Under the pieces are notes generated by a model. The model was not told the origin of the DNA. It did not search any database and saw nothing but the letters and a program-made list of their open reading frames with translations. DNA of 64,000 nucleotides from Deltaproteobacteria bacterium. GTDB lineage: Bacteria; JAGRBM01; JAHCIT01. Position numbers and translations under genes: made by a program. The stretch lies in assembly GCA_026129095.1 (NCBI GenBank), contig JAHCIT010000006.1:1-64000 (forward strand), written 5' to 3'. Positions 25,255 to 33,647 of this stretch are shown in pieces; within the stretch, counting starts at the first letter, position 1, and each line of letters begins with the position of its first letter.

Positions 25255-25668
25255 ATGAGCCCCTCAACGCCGCCAGATTCGCTGCCGCTTCCGCTGATTT
25301 TGCTGCTTCTGGCAGTAGTAATGGGCGGAGCCGCCGAAACATACTGGGTCTTTCAAAGGGAAATCCGGCTGGTGGAGACTTATGCGGGTATGCCTCCCGC
25401 TGAAGCCGAAGTCGAATGGCATTTCCGGGGGCTGGACGCGCGCGAACGGAGCCGGTTCGACCAGTTCAGCATCAGCCGGAATGAGGGAGTGCGGGAGTTT
25501 CACTGGATCTATCCCGAGGAAAGCGCCACTGCCGAGCGCAATGTACCCCGTTACCTCACGGCCGCGCTCCTCTACCCACGGCCTGTATACCGCCGGACTG
25601 TCACCGACTGCCGCAAGGAGCGCCAGACTGAAACCGCGCCGGGAGTGATCAACGAATGCGCCGGCTGA
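25255..25668 (+). CDS. Hypothetical membrane-anchored protein upstream of GT-C-like gene
   Basis: A 137-residue protein with one N-terminal hydrophobic segment (LPLILLLLAVVMGGAAETYW, about 11-30). A periplasmic-type domain follows with a WHFRGLDARERSRFDQF stretch and two late Cys residues (DCRKE, NECAG). I do not recognise it. A GGAG Shine-Dalgarno lies upstream, and it overlaps the next gene by 13 bases, so the two are translated together. It may be an accessory of the downstream membrane protein. Confidence 0.65.
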   Translation: MSPSTPPDSLPLPLILLLLAVVMGGAAETYWVFQREIRLVETYAGMPPAEAEVEWHFRGLDARERSRFDQFSISRNEGVREFHWIYPEESATAERNVPRYLTAALLYPRPVYRRTVTDCRKERQTETAPGVINECAG

Positions 25669-26783
25669 ACATGCGGCTTCTCGCCGGGACCGGCCTTGCG
25701 CTTGTTCTTGCTCTGGTGGCAATCCACACGTGGTCGGCCGCCCGGCTGCCGCTCGCCTCCTACGACGGCCGCGTGATCTGGGCGTTCAAGGCACACGTGC
25801 TGTTCGAGCGCGGAACCCATGCCGACGAACTCCACAATCCGGATTTCCTGATACCGCATGCCGACTACCCTGCCCTGCTGCCGCTGCTGGCGGTCGAGGC
25901 GGCCACCCTTCTCGGATACTGGTCTCCGTCCATCCTCGCCTGGATCTGTATCTGCGCGTTCGCGGCGACCCTGTATGTCCTCTGGTGGCATGCCCGCCAG
26001 TCGCCCGTATCGTTGCTCGTAGTGGCCGCATGGGGACTGACACCGGCCTATCACCTGATTCATGAATCCTGCATACGGAGCGGCACCGCCGATATTCTTG
26101 TCGGGTTTCTGGTCCTGGTATCGGCCGTCTGCTCCGTGAGGGCTGAAACCGGCCAGCTCCGGCTCCTCTATCTCGCCGCCGGGTCGGCAACGCTGGGGCT
26201 GGCTGCCGCCACAAAATTCGACGGGCTCATGTGGGCCATCGCCTTTATTCCAATCGGCATGACTCTCGGTGGCAGTGACCGGGAATGGCTGAGCCGGGGA
26301 ATGCAGACCACCGCCGGCTGCGGGATTTTTGCCGTGGCAGTGGCGGCCCCCTGGCTCCGCATGACCATGGAATGGAGCGCCGAGGCCACCGAACCCTATT
26401 TCTACCGCCTCGTGACGGGAGCCGGGCTGTTTGATATCGGCCGGTGGCTGACCCATGCCGGACAGATGCTGGCCGAACTGCTGCTCCGGCCCGACCGCGC
26501 CTCAATACCCATCTGGATCACGATTCTGGCGGCCGGTTTTGCATGGCGGAGGGGCCAACTCGACCGGATGAACCGGGCCATCATGGCGACTACCGGGCTG
26601 TTTCTCCTCTGCCTCCTGGGCGCATTCCAGGTATCACCTTGGCCGACGGGGGAACAGGTGCCGGTGACGCTCTACCGGCTGATGTCCCAGATCGCACCGG
26701 TAATGGCGCTGGTATCTGTCCGGGCTGTTCTCGCCATGGAACAACCGGTGCCAGCCAAAGGCAACGCGCCTGTTACCGCGTAA
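25656..26783 (+). CDS. GT-C-like polytopic membrane protein (putative glycosyltransferase)
   Basis: A 375-residue membrane protein with about eight to nine hydrophobic segments. An N-terminal acidic loop, SYDGRVIWAFKAHVLFE, is followed by HADYPALLPLLAVEAATLLG. Such loops after the first membrane segment carry the catalytic Asp in GT-C enzymes (RgtA/ArnT-like, glycosyltransferase family 39 type), which use polyprenyl-linked sugars. At 375 residues it is shorter than typical members (about 500) and lacks an obvious C-terminal soluble domain. The 3' end overlaps the convergent lipoprotein-like gene by 11 bases. Specific donor and acceptor cannot be inferred. Confidence 0.65.
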   Translation: MRRLNMRLLAGTGLALVLALVAIHTWSAARLPLASYDGRVIWAFKAHVLFERGTHADELHNPDFLIPHADYPALLPLLAVEAATLLGYWSPSILAWICICAFAATLYVLWWHARQSPVSLLVVAAWGLTPAYHLIHESCIRSGTADILVGFLVLVSAVCSVRAETGQLRLLYLAAGSATLGLAAATKFDGLMWAIAFIPIGMTLGGSDREWLSRGMQTTAGCGIFAVAVAAPWLRMTMEWSAEATEPYFYRLVTGAGLFDIGRWLTHAGQMLAELLLRPDRASIPIWITILAAGFAWRRGQLDRMNRAIMATTGLFLLCLLGAFQVSPWPTGEQVPVTLYRLMSQIAPVMALVSVRAVLAMEQPVPAKGNAPVTA

Positions 26784-27321
26784 GCTCCGCCCCGGTCCAG
26801 AAAAAACGGACCGCTCTGCCGGTAGGCACGTCCGTGGCCTCCAGAACGGTATCCGCACTCAGGGTGTCCGCCCCCGGGAACCGGATGATCCACCTCCCAC
26901 AGTGGCGAGCATCATCGGCGGCCGGTGCCTCTGCCGGCTCAGGATCGATTCCGGCAGGCAATAACGGCCCATCCCGGTCCGTCAGCAGCCGCCACTCCAG
27001 ATCCTTTTCAGTCCGGCAGGCAATACCCGAAACATAGTGATCCACCCTGAATACCGGACCGGCAAAGCCGGACAGCGGCTCAACCTCGAACCAGAGATCC
27101 CTGTGGAGCCCACACTCGACAGCACCATCCGCATCGCAAAGCCTCGTGCTTTCGCCCCCTGCTGCCGGGGCGAACCCGCCCGTCCGGCGGATTTTTCCGC
27201 CAGGATACGGCGACCGGTCAAAGCAGGGGACATCCCGGCACAGTGACGGGTACGTCGGCACCAACGCCGCGCAGGCAGGTATCAGCAAAAGCCAGATTGC
27301 ACAAGCCCGGCAGGCGTTCAT
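26773..27321 (-). CDS. Hypothetical lipoprotein-like secreted protein
   Basis: A 182-residue protein beginning with a hydrophobic signal and a possible lipobox (LLLIPAC, Cys at about residue 17). The mature part is Cys-rich (CRDVPCFD, RLCDADGAVECG, HCGRWI) and ends with a beta-rich stretch. Not recognised. Its start overlaps the stop of the SH3-like gene by one base, so it is the last gene of the aldehyde dehydrogenase-Nudix-SH3 series. It is probably envelope-located. Confidence 0.6.
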   Translation of the reverse strand: MNACRACAIWLLLIPACAALVPTYPSLCRDVPCFDRSPYPGGKIRRTGGFAPAAGGESTRLCDADGAVECGLHRDLWFEVEPLSGFAGPVFRVDHYVSGIACRTEKDLEWRLLTDRDGPLLPAGIDPEPAEAPAADDARHCGRWIIRFPGADTLSADTVLEATDVPTGRAVRFFWTGAELTR

Positions 27322-27770
27322 TACTGACGCGGGGGGAGTCCCGTTCTCGCCCAGCAGAAACCGTCAACGCCACGGGGATTTGCACAGGCCATTTCCGCGG
27401 ACCGGAAGACACAGGCCCTGTGAACAAAGCCCTCCTGGCCATCACGGGTACGGACGAGGAACCAGTCCGCACTGTCCGGCTGGTTGCGAATGACGAGGAG
27501 CGGCGCGCCCCGGTCGATCACGGTACCCGCTGGACCGGTCTCGGCAGCTGTCTTGAGGCCAGCAAAACGTCCATCTGGGCCGCATTCGGGAATGACGCCC
27601 TGCGGTCCTCCGGCATAGAAGACATCGTTACCGACATAGGAGGCGGCTACCCGGCGCAGATAGATATTCCGGTATCCGAACCAGGCCACAAGCAGCGAGG
27701 CGAGCACGATCGGGACAAAAATCCACCGCGCCACACCGCTATTCGGATTGGACTTTGTGCTGTCGCTCAT
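27321..27770 (-). CDS. Membrane-anchored SH3-like domain protein
   Basis: A 149-residue protein with one transmembrane helix (WIFVPIVLASLLVAWFGY, about 16-33) and a C-terminal SH3b-like fold suggested by LLVIRNQPDSADWFLVRTR and GFVHRACVFR. Bacterial SH3b domains often bind cell-wall peptides, but this one could simply be structural. Its start overlaps the Nudix stop (ATGA), so the genes are coupled. Not assigned to a known family. Confidence 0.6.
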   Translation of the reverse strand: MSDSTKSNPNSGVARWIFVPIVLASLLVAWFGYRNIYLRRVAASYVGNDVFYAGGPQGVIPECGPDGRFAGLKTAAETGPAGTVIDRGAPLLVIRNQPDSADWFLVRTRDGQEGFVHRACVFRSAEMACANPRGVDGFCWARTGLPPRQ

Positions 27771-28375
27771 CGTGCTTTCGCCACATACAGGCGGGCCTTT
27801 TCCAGTCCCAGTCTCAGATTGGAATCCAGAGGAAGTTCAAATGCCTCGTCCCACGAGAACCACCGCACGCGCGGGGCTTCCCCGTCAGGAGCGGAAACCG
27901 GAACTCTCATGTCGCCCATGACCAGATAACGCAGGTCGTGATGTGCGTGAGCCGGCTCGCTACCGCGTGCCGGAATGTCGTGCACATCCAGATCGAACGG
28001 CCGGGGCGCATCCGCTGCCAGTTCGAGTCCGGCCAGGCCTGTCTCTTCGGCAGCCTCACGAAGCGCACCTTCAGCCGGACCGGCATCGCCCGGTTCCAGA
28101 TGCCCGCCCGGCTGAACCCATATCCCCAGTTTCACATGATGAAGGAGAACCGTCCCGCGTCCGCTGCGATCAACGAGAAACGCGCTCGCCGTGATATGGC
28201 CAGGAGCATATGTATCTCTTGAGAATGGCTGGTCCACGCCTGCCAGAAGATCAAGGATACGTTCCAGGGAACGTTCCTCGGCCGGATGGGCCGGCCGATA
28301 ACCCGCCAGCAGTTCCAGGAGCCCGGACACATACGGCCTCCCGGCCATCTCTCTGGCTGCCTTGACGCCGTTCAT
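27767..28375 (-). CDS. Nudix hydrolase
   Basis: A 202-residue protein with a Nudix box reading GGHLEPGDAGPAEGALREAA then EETGL. It differs from the textbook pattern by Asp at the first Glu position and one extra residue before REAAEETGL, as seen in a recognised sub-group (GGHxEPGD type). The metal-binding REAAEE residues are present. Nudix enzymes cleave nucleoside diphosphates linked to other groups; the substrate is unknown. It lies 15 bases after the aldehyde dehydrogenase stop, in the same operon. Confidence 0.88.
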   Translation of the reverse strand: MNGVKAAREMAGRPYVSGLLELLAGYRPAHPAEERSLERILDLLAGVDQPFSRDTYAPGHITASAFLVDRSGRGTVLLHHVKLGIWVQPGGHLEPGDAGPAEGALREAAEETGLAGLELAADAPRPFDLDVHDIPARGSEPAHAHHDLRYLVMGDMRVPVSAPDGEAPRVRWFSWDEAFELPLDSNLRLGLEKARLYVAKAR

Positions 28376-28390
28376 AGAAAAGGCTGCCGG

Positions 28391-29914
28391 TCAGGCTCCG
28401 AAGAGATCCCGCACCGCACGGACCCGATCGGTCAGTGACGAAGCGTATAGTGCCTTCGTCGCCCCGGAGATCATCCGGTATGCCTGCTTCGAATACGGGT
28501 AGGAGATCGGCAGCCGGTCGGGCATGGGTGTCCGGTCATAGTTCACGTGATAGGCCTCGCACAGGTGCCGCAAGCCGTCATCCCCATGCACCCGGCCAAT
28601 GCCTGACTCCTTGACGCCGCCCCACGGCGTTTCCGGTGCCGCGTGGGTCGGGAGCCAGTCATTCACCTGCACGGTGCCCGCATCGAGGCGTTCGGCAATC
28701 TGCCGCCCACGCTTGCGGTCACGGGTAAACACATAGGCGTCCAGTCCATAACGGGAGTTGTTCGACCTCTCGATGGCCTCGTCGATGCTTTCCACCCGCA
28801 TAACCGGTATGACCGGTCCGAAGGTCTCCTCGGCGATCACGTCCATTGTCTCGGTTACGTTCGTGAGAACGGTCGGGGGATAGAACAGGCCGGGACCGTC
28901 AGGACGCTTGCCACCGGTGTGGATCACGGCACCCTGCTCACGGGCACGGTCCACCTGCTGCTCGATGATCTTGAGCTGCCCCTCGTCGGTCATGGCCCCC
29001 ACGTCCACCTCGTCCAGCGGGTTCCCCTGCCGGAGACGTTTCACGCGCTCGACGATTTTCTCGACGAGAGGTTCGTATGTCTTGCCCACCGCGTAGACCC
29101 GTTCAATGGAAGCGCAGACCTGGCCCGAATTGGCCAGGGCGCCGAACACGATCGAGTTCGCCGCCTGATTGAGGTTGGCGTCTTCGCAGACGATCGCCGG
29201 ATCCTTGCCCCCCAGTTCCATCGTCGTCTCGATCAGGTATTTCCCCGCTTCCGCGGCGATGGCCTTGCCGGTCTCGGTGGAACCGGTAAACGAGACGAAG
29301 TCCACGCCCATCCCGACCATCTCCATGGCCGTGCGGCCCGGAGCCGTGACGACCTGGTAGATATCCGGCGGCAGTCCGGCTTCATCGAACAGCTTGCGCG
29401 TATGGAGCGCGATGAGCGGCGTGAGCGATGCCGGCTTGTGGACCACGGCATTACCCGCCATGAGTGCCATGATCACCTCGCCCGTCGGGATCGTGAACGG
29501 GAAGTTCCACGGGCTGATGAGAAGCAGCACCCCTCGCGGCTTGTAATGGACATAGGATGCCCGGTGGAGAAACAGGTGAAGCGGAATCTTCTTCGGACTC
29601 AGGATGCGTCCGGCATTCCTGGCGAAATAGGTTGCCAGATCGGCAATCGGCATGATCTCCATCATCACCGATTCCTGGAGCGTCTTGCCGTTTTCCTGAG
29701 ACAGGAGCCTTGCCGTCTCGTCAATCCGGTCGAGCAGTGCATCCCGGAACCGGAGCATGATCCGGCCCCGGTCCTCGTAGGACTTTTTCGCCCAGATCTT
29801 CTGTGCCGAGCGTGCGCGCTTTACCGCCTCGCGGCATTCTTCCACGGTCCGGGCGGGAACCTCACCCAGCCTGTTCCCTGTGGCCTTCTCGAAAACCTCG
29901 ATCACCTTTGCCAT
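28391..29914 (-). CDS. NAD(P)-dependent aldehyde dehydrogenase
   Basis: A 507-residue ALDH-superfamily enzyme. The cofactor region has ISPWNFPFTIPTGEVIMALM and VSFTGSTETGKAI. The general base is in MELGGKDPAIV (Glu), and the nucleophile is the Cys of ANSGQVCASIERVY. It oxidises an aldehyde to the acid, and the overall pattern is close to succinate-semialdehyde and fatty-aldehyde dehydrogenases. It carries a C-terminal extension of about 45 residues (PISYPYSKQAYRMISGATK). The start at 29914 has GGAGGAG upstream; an in-frame start at 29986 lacks support. It is divergent from the acyl-CoA dehydrogenase gene, and fatty-alcohol or fatty-aldehyde metabolism would fit the ether-lipid locus. That link is inference. 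Confidence 0.92.
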   Translation of the reverse strand: MAKVIEVFEKATGNRLGEVPARTVEECREAVKRARSAQKIWAKKSYEDRGRIMLRFRDALLDRIDETARLLSQENGKTLQESVMMEIMPIADLATYFARNAGRILSPKKIPLHLFLHRASYVHYKPRGVLLLISPWNFPFTIPTGEVIMALMAGNAVVHKPASLTPLIALHTRKLFDEAGLPPDIYQVVTAPGRTAMEMVGMGVDFVSFTGSTETGKAIAAEAGKYLIETTMELGGKDPAIVCEDANLNQAANSIVFGALANSGQVCASIERVYAVGKTYEPLVEKIVERVKRLRQGNPLDEVDVGAMTDEGQLKIIEQQVDRAREQGAVIHTGGKRPDGPGLFYPPTVLTNVTETMDVIAEETFGPVIPVMRVESIDEAIERSNNSRYGLDAYVFTRDRKRGRQIAERLDAGTVQVNDWLPTHAAPETPWGGVKESGIGRVHGDDGLRHLCEAYHVNYDRTPMPDRLPISYPYSKQAYRMISGATKALYASSLTDRVRAVRDLFGA

Positions 29915-30147
29915 GAGTCTTCTCCTCCGCAGCGGCGGGCCAGCCCCATCGCCAGTCCCAGCCTGACGCAATAGCCCGCCCGCCATAAGGCGGCAACCAG
30001 GCTCTCCCCGCAGCCGCAGGCCCTTATCATCAGGGGATTTCTATGGCTGAATCAGCCTCAGCAGGTGCCTTTCGCTTTGCCCTTTTCCATGGAAGCGGCT
30101 TAACCTCGCACCGCCCCGCAGCAGCCAATCCGGGAGGACAGACGCAC

Positions 30148-31299
30148 ATGGACAGCAGTTTTTTTGACCGTTACTTCAACGATTCTCATCGCCAGTTCCG
30201 GGCCACCTGCGCCCGCTTTGCCAAGGAAGAGATCGCTCCCCACGCCTACGAGTGGGAAGAAGCGGAGACCTTCGACCGCGAGCTGTACCGTAAAGCCGCC
30301 AAGGCAGGTCTTCTGGGCGCGATGCTGCCGGAACAGTACGGTGGCGGGGGCGGCGATATTTTCCACAGCATCGTGATGACCGAGGAACTGCTTCGGGGTG
30401 GAAGCACCGGAGTCGTTGTGGGGCTGGGCTCCCTCGGCATCGGCCTGCCTCCCATCCTGTATCTGGGAACTGAGGAGCAGAAAAAGCGCTTCATCCCACC
30501 CGTGCTCGCCGGCGACAAGATATCCGCCCTGGCGATCACCGAGCCAGGTACTGGCAGCGACGTGGCCGGGATCCAGACGAAAGCTGAAAGAGACGGCGAC
30601 CATTATGTCCTTAACGGCGCGAAGATATTCATCACCTCCGGCGTCCGGGCCGACTACGTATCTGTGCTGGCCCGGACGGGTCCCGATCCGCATGGTGGCC
30701 TTACCTTTTTCCTCGTCGAAAAGGGCATGCCTGGCTTCACCGTCTCGCGGTCCCTGAAGAAGACCGGCTGGCGGGCGTCAGATACCGGAGAGCTCTCATT
30801 CGACAATGTACGTGTTCCGGTGGCGAACCGCCTCGGCGCCGAAGGCACCGGTTTCGTCCAGCTCATGAAGAACTTCCAGGGCGAGCGGATCTCGCTCGCC
30901 GTGCAAGCCTATGCACTGGCCGAGATAGCCTTCGACGAGGCCTTTTCCTATGCGAGAGAACGCAAGGCGTTCGGCAAGACCCTCGCCGGTTTCCAGGTGA
31001 CGCGCCACAAGCTGGCCGACATGGCGACCCGGGTATTTACTGCGAAATCCATCACCTACCAGTGCGCCGACAGGATGCAGAAGGGCGAATACATCGTTCG
31101 CGAGGTCTCCATGGCAAAGAACTTCGCCGCCGAGATAGCGCAGGAAGTCTGCTACGAGGCGGTCCAGATCTTCGGTGGCATGGGGTACATGCGCGAGACA
31201 CTGGTGGAACGTATCTCCCGCGACGTACGCCTTATTCCCATTGGCGGCGGCACCCAGGAGATCATGAAGGAGATCATCGCCAAGGCGCTGGGGATATAG
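30148..31299 (+). CDS. Acyl-CoA dehydrogenase, long-chain/LCAD-like
   Basis: A 383-residue flavoprotein with the standard ACAD blocks: AITEPGTGSDVAGIQTKAE, YVLNGAKIFITSG, ERKAFGKTLAGFQ and IFGGMGYMRETLVERISRDV. The C-terminal motif is IGGGTQEIMKEI rather than YEGTxxIQ. As in long-chain and isovaleryl-CoA dehydrogenases, the catalytic Glu is then expected on an earlier helix, and AYALAEIAFDEAF supplies one. It performs alpha,beta-oxidation of acyl-CoA, passing electrons to ETF. The start at 30148 has GGGAGGA upstream; an ATG at 30043 adds 35 non-conserved residues. It converges on the SirB1-like gene with 5 bases between stops. Confidence 0.92.
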   Translation: MDSSFFDRYFNDSHRQFRATCARFAKEEIAPHAYEWEEAETFDRELYRKAAKAGLLGAMLPEQYGGGGGDIFHSIVMTEELLRGGSTGVVVGLGSLGIGLPPILYLGTEEQKKRFIPPVLAGDKISALAITEPGTGSDVAGIQTKAERDGDHYVLNGAKIFITSGVRADYVSVLARTGPDPHGGLTFFLVEKGMPGFTVSRSLKKTGWRASDTGELSFDNVRVPVANRLGAEGTGFVQLMKNFQGERISLAVQAYALAEIAFDEAFSYARERKAFGKTLAGFQVTRHKLADMATRVFTAKSITYQCADRMQKGEYIVREVSMAKNFAAEIAQEVCYEAVQIFGGMGYMRETLVERISRDVRLIPIGGGTQEIMKEIIAKALGI

Positions 31300-31304
31300 G
31301 ACGG

Positions 31305-32141
31305 TCAGTTCACCGTCTCCATCTGCCTTTTCACGCGGACCAGTTCCCGCTGGATCTGCGGCAGGTCGGGGGCGCCGGGCGAAAGCTCCAGATACCGGAG
31401 CAGGTCTTCGTAAGCGAGGCCATATTTGCCGAGCCGGGCGCGCAGCAGGCCCCGGTCGCGAATTTCGTTTCCCTGATCAGGCATCGCGGCGAGAATGAAC
31501 TCGACCGCCTTCAGGGCCGACTCCAGGTCGCCCCGTGAAAGGTACACGCCTTTCAGGTTACGGAGCGAGCGTTCGATGATGAGGCGATTGCTCCACGGCC
31601 GGAAGCAGTCGTCCGTCACCTCGAAGCCGGGCCCGAACAGCCGCTGGACGAGATTTACACATTCGTCGCGGGTAATCGTTTTCCATCCATGGAACGGATC
31701 GAAATAGAAAATGCGGCCAGCCGCCTCATGGCTGCATACGAAGTGTCCCGGCAGGCCCACACCCCTGATGGCTAGCCCCATACGCCGTCCGAGCTCGATC
31801 GAGATGATTGATAGCGAAATGGGAATGCCCTGCCGGGTTTCCAGAACACGGGGGAGAAAGCTGTTGTCGGTTTCGTAGTAGCGCTCGCGGTTGCCGCTGA
31901 ACTTTTCCTCTCCAGCCAGATACCGGGCGAGTATGCGGAGCTGGAGCAGGGGCTCGGACGTATTGCCCAACCGTTCGCGGAGGCCTTTTTCCAGCCGGTC
32001 CATTCCGGCCCGGCAACTATCCGGATCGAACTGGCAGCCGAGCCCTTCGGCCAGCAGCAGCGACAGCTCGAAAAGCGATGGCTCCGGGTGTTCCTGCCGG
32101 GCCAGCTTCGTGAACTTGTCGAGGGCGGGATGGACGAACAT
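31305..32141 (-). CDS. SirB1-family transglutaminase-like/TPR protein
   Basis: A 278-residue protein with the SirB1 (transglutaminase-like 2) core: RQGIPISLSIISIELGRRMG, then AIRGVGLPGHFVCS and IFYFDPFHGWKTITRDEC. A C-terminal TPR-like helical tail (about 195-275, LKGVYLSRGDLESALKAVE) follows. Homologues are widespread housekeeping proteins of uncertain function, often near transcription or envelope genes. The catalytic triad typical of active transglutaminases is not obvious here. Confidence 0.85.
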   Translation of the reverse strand: MFVHPALDKFTKLARQEHPEPSLFELSLLLAEGLGCQFDPDSCRAGMDRLEKGLRERLGNTSEPLLQLRILARYLAGEEKFSGNRERYYETDNSFLPRVLETRQGIPISLSIISIELGRRMGLAIRGVGLPGHFVCSHEAAGRIFYFDPFHGWKTITRDECVNLVQRLFGPGFEVTDDCFRPWSNRLIIERSLRNLKGVYLSRGDLESALKAVEFILAAMPDQGNEIRDRGLLRARLGKYGLAYEDLLRYLELSPGAPDLPQIQRELVRVKRQMETVN

Positions 32142-32273
32142 CGGCTTTCGGGCACCACGTTCCAGGTCGGAACTGCAATGGTCTAGTCACGAAACCGGGG
32201 ATCTGTCACCGGTTGCCGCGTTATTTGCGCCCAAACGTAGGGTCAGCAGCCGGGCTCCGCCGCCCTTCCCTGC

Positions 32274-33479
32274 TTATGCCTGCTTTCCGCTCTTGCTGTC
32301 CGTCGCGCCGACCAGCACCACCATCTTACCCTGATGCTTGTTTTCGTACATAAGCTGATGGACATGCGGAATCTTGTCGAAGTCGAACACATCGTCCACG
32401 ACCGGAACAATTTTCTTTTCCATGATGAGCTGATTTGCCCGGTGGCATTCATAGGCATTGGCGAAGTGTGAGCCCAGGATTTCCTTCTGGCGCATCCAGA
32501 GATACCGAACGTCGAAGTTCAGCTCGAAACCGCTCGTGGCGCCGCAAATCACGATTTTGCCAAACTTTTTGGCGACGAACACCGACGTGGAGAACGTCTC
32601 AGCGCCCACATGCTCGAACACCACGTCCACGTCCTGACCGCCGGTGATTTCGCGCACGGCCTTGCCGAAGGCGCGCATCATCGTGATCTCATCCTTCTTG
32701 GCTTCTGGCGTCGTGGCAATTCCCTGCGGGAACTTGAACTGCTTGCGGTTGATGTAACCAACGGCGCCCAGCTTCTTCACCATCTCACCCTTGGCATCGC
32801 TAGACACCACGCCAATGGCGTTCGCGCCGTAGAGCTTGCAGAGCTGTATGGCGAAAATACCAAGGCCCCCGGCGGCCCCCCACACGAGTACCCAGTCGCC
32901 GGCCTGTATCTTTGCCCGGGTAATGAGCATCCGGTAGGCCGTGCAGTAGGTCAGCGCGTAACTCGCCGCATCGGTCCAGGTAAGGTGTTTTGGCTTCGGG
33001 AGAAGCTGCTGTGACTGGACCTTGGTAAACTGGGCGAAGCTGCCCCAGTTCGTCTCGTATCCCCAGATCTGCTGCTGCTCGCAGGCCATCGGGTCGCGGC
33101 CGTTGCAGGCTGGGCACTGGCCGCAGGACTGGTTGCAGTGAATGACCACCTCATCGCCGGGCTTCCAGAGCTTCACCTCGGAGCCGACCTTCCAGACGAT
33201 TCCAGCGGCATCGGAACCGCCGATGTGGAAGGTGTCCTTGCGGGCCTTGATGATGGAAATGGGCTTTCCGAGTGCCGCCCACACGTTGTTGTAGTTGATA
33301 CCGGCAGCCATCACGAGGACGAGCACCTCGTTGGCCCCGATTTCCGGCACGTCAATCAGCTCCCGCTGGAAGGCAGTCTTGGGTTCGCTCTCGCGCTCCG
33401 GGCGAATCACATAGGCGTGCATCTTCTTCGGCAGTTCGCCGATCTTGGAGGGGACGGTTCCGATATCGAAGGTTTCCAT
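32274..33479 (-). CDS. ccr: Crotonyl-CoA carboxylase/reductase-family MDR enzyme
   Basis: A 401-residue zinc-independent medium-chain dehydrogenase/reductase. Diagnostic Ccr-type blocks are GGSDAAGIVWKVGSEV, IHCNQSCGQCPACNGRDPMA, IWGYETNWGSFAQFTKVQ and ASYALTYCTAYRML; the NADPH site is VWGAAGGLGIFAIQLCK. Family enzymes reduce crotonyl-CoA with NADPH, carboxylating reductases producing ethylmalonyl-CoA. The E of YETNWG corresponds to a CO2-pocket residue region in known Ccr, so carboxylation is possible. No other ethylmalonyl-CoA pathway gene is seen nearby. It could serve polyketide extender or PHB-linked metabolism. The gene is preceded by an 18-bp perfect palindrome. AAGGTGG precedes the ATG. 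Confidence 0.85.
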   Translation of the reverse strand: METFDIGTVPSKIGELPKKMHAYVIRPERESEPKTAFQRELIDVPEIGANEVLVLVMAAGINYNNVWAALGKPISIIKARKDTFHIGGSDAAGIVWKVGSEVKLWKPGDEVVIHCNQSCGQCPACNGRDPMACEQQQIWGYETNWGSFAQFTKVQSQQLLPKPKHLTWTDAASYALTYCTAYRMLITRAKIQAGDWVLVWGAAGGLGIFAIQLCKLYGANAIGVVSSDAKGEMVKKLGAVGYINRKQFKFPQGIATTPEAKKDEITMMRAFGKAVREITGGQDVDVVFEHVGAETFSTSVFVAKKFGKIVICGATSGFELNFDVRYLWMRQKEILGSHFANAYECHRANQLIMEKKIVPVVDDVFDFDKIPHVHQLMYENKHQGKMVVLVGATDSKSGKQA

Positions 33480-33525
33480 GCGGGATTACCACCTTGAAGA
33501 GAATTCCGGACTGGTTTTTGAGTTT

Positions 33526-33543
33526 GCCGAACCCCGGTTCGGC
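33526..33543. promoter_or_regulatory. 18-bp perfect palindrome between ccr and the methyltransferase gene
   Basis: GCCGAACC-CC-GGTTCGGC, two perfect 8-bp arms around 2 bases, lies 47 bases upstream of the ccr start and 105 bases upstream of the divergent methyltransferase start. Symmetry and place fit an operator for a dimeric repressor of ccr. A folded RNA structure is the alternative. Confidence 0.4.
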
Positions 33544-33647
33544 CCCTGCCCATTACCCACCACCGGGACGGCAAATCAAGGAGGGTGTTCCTCCCAATAA
33601 AACTCCACGTATTCCCACTGCGGCACCCGCATGACACATTCTCCCCG

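Noticed and set aside
30045-30057. GGCTGA-A-TCAGCC palindrome upstream of the acyl-CoA dehydrogenase at 30148
   Set aside because: Short, odd-centred and different from the FadR-like site; no promoter elements around it.
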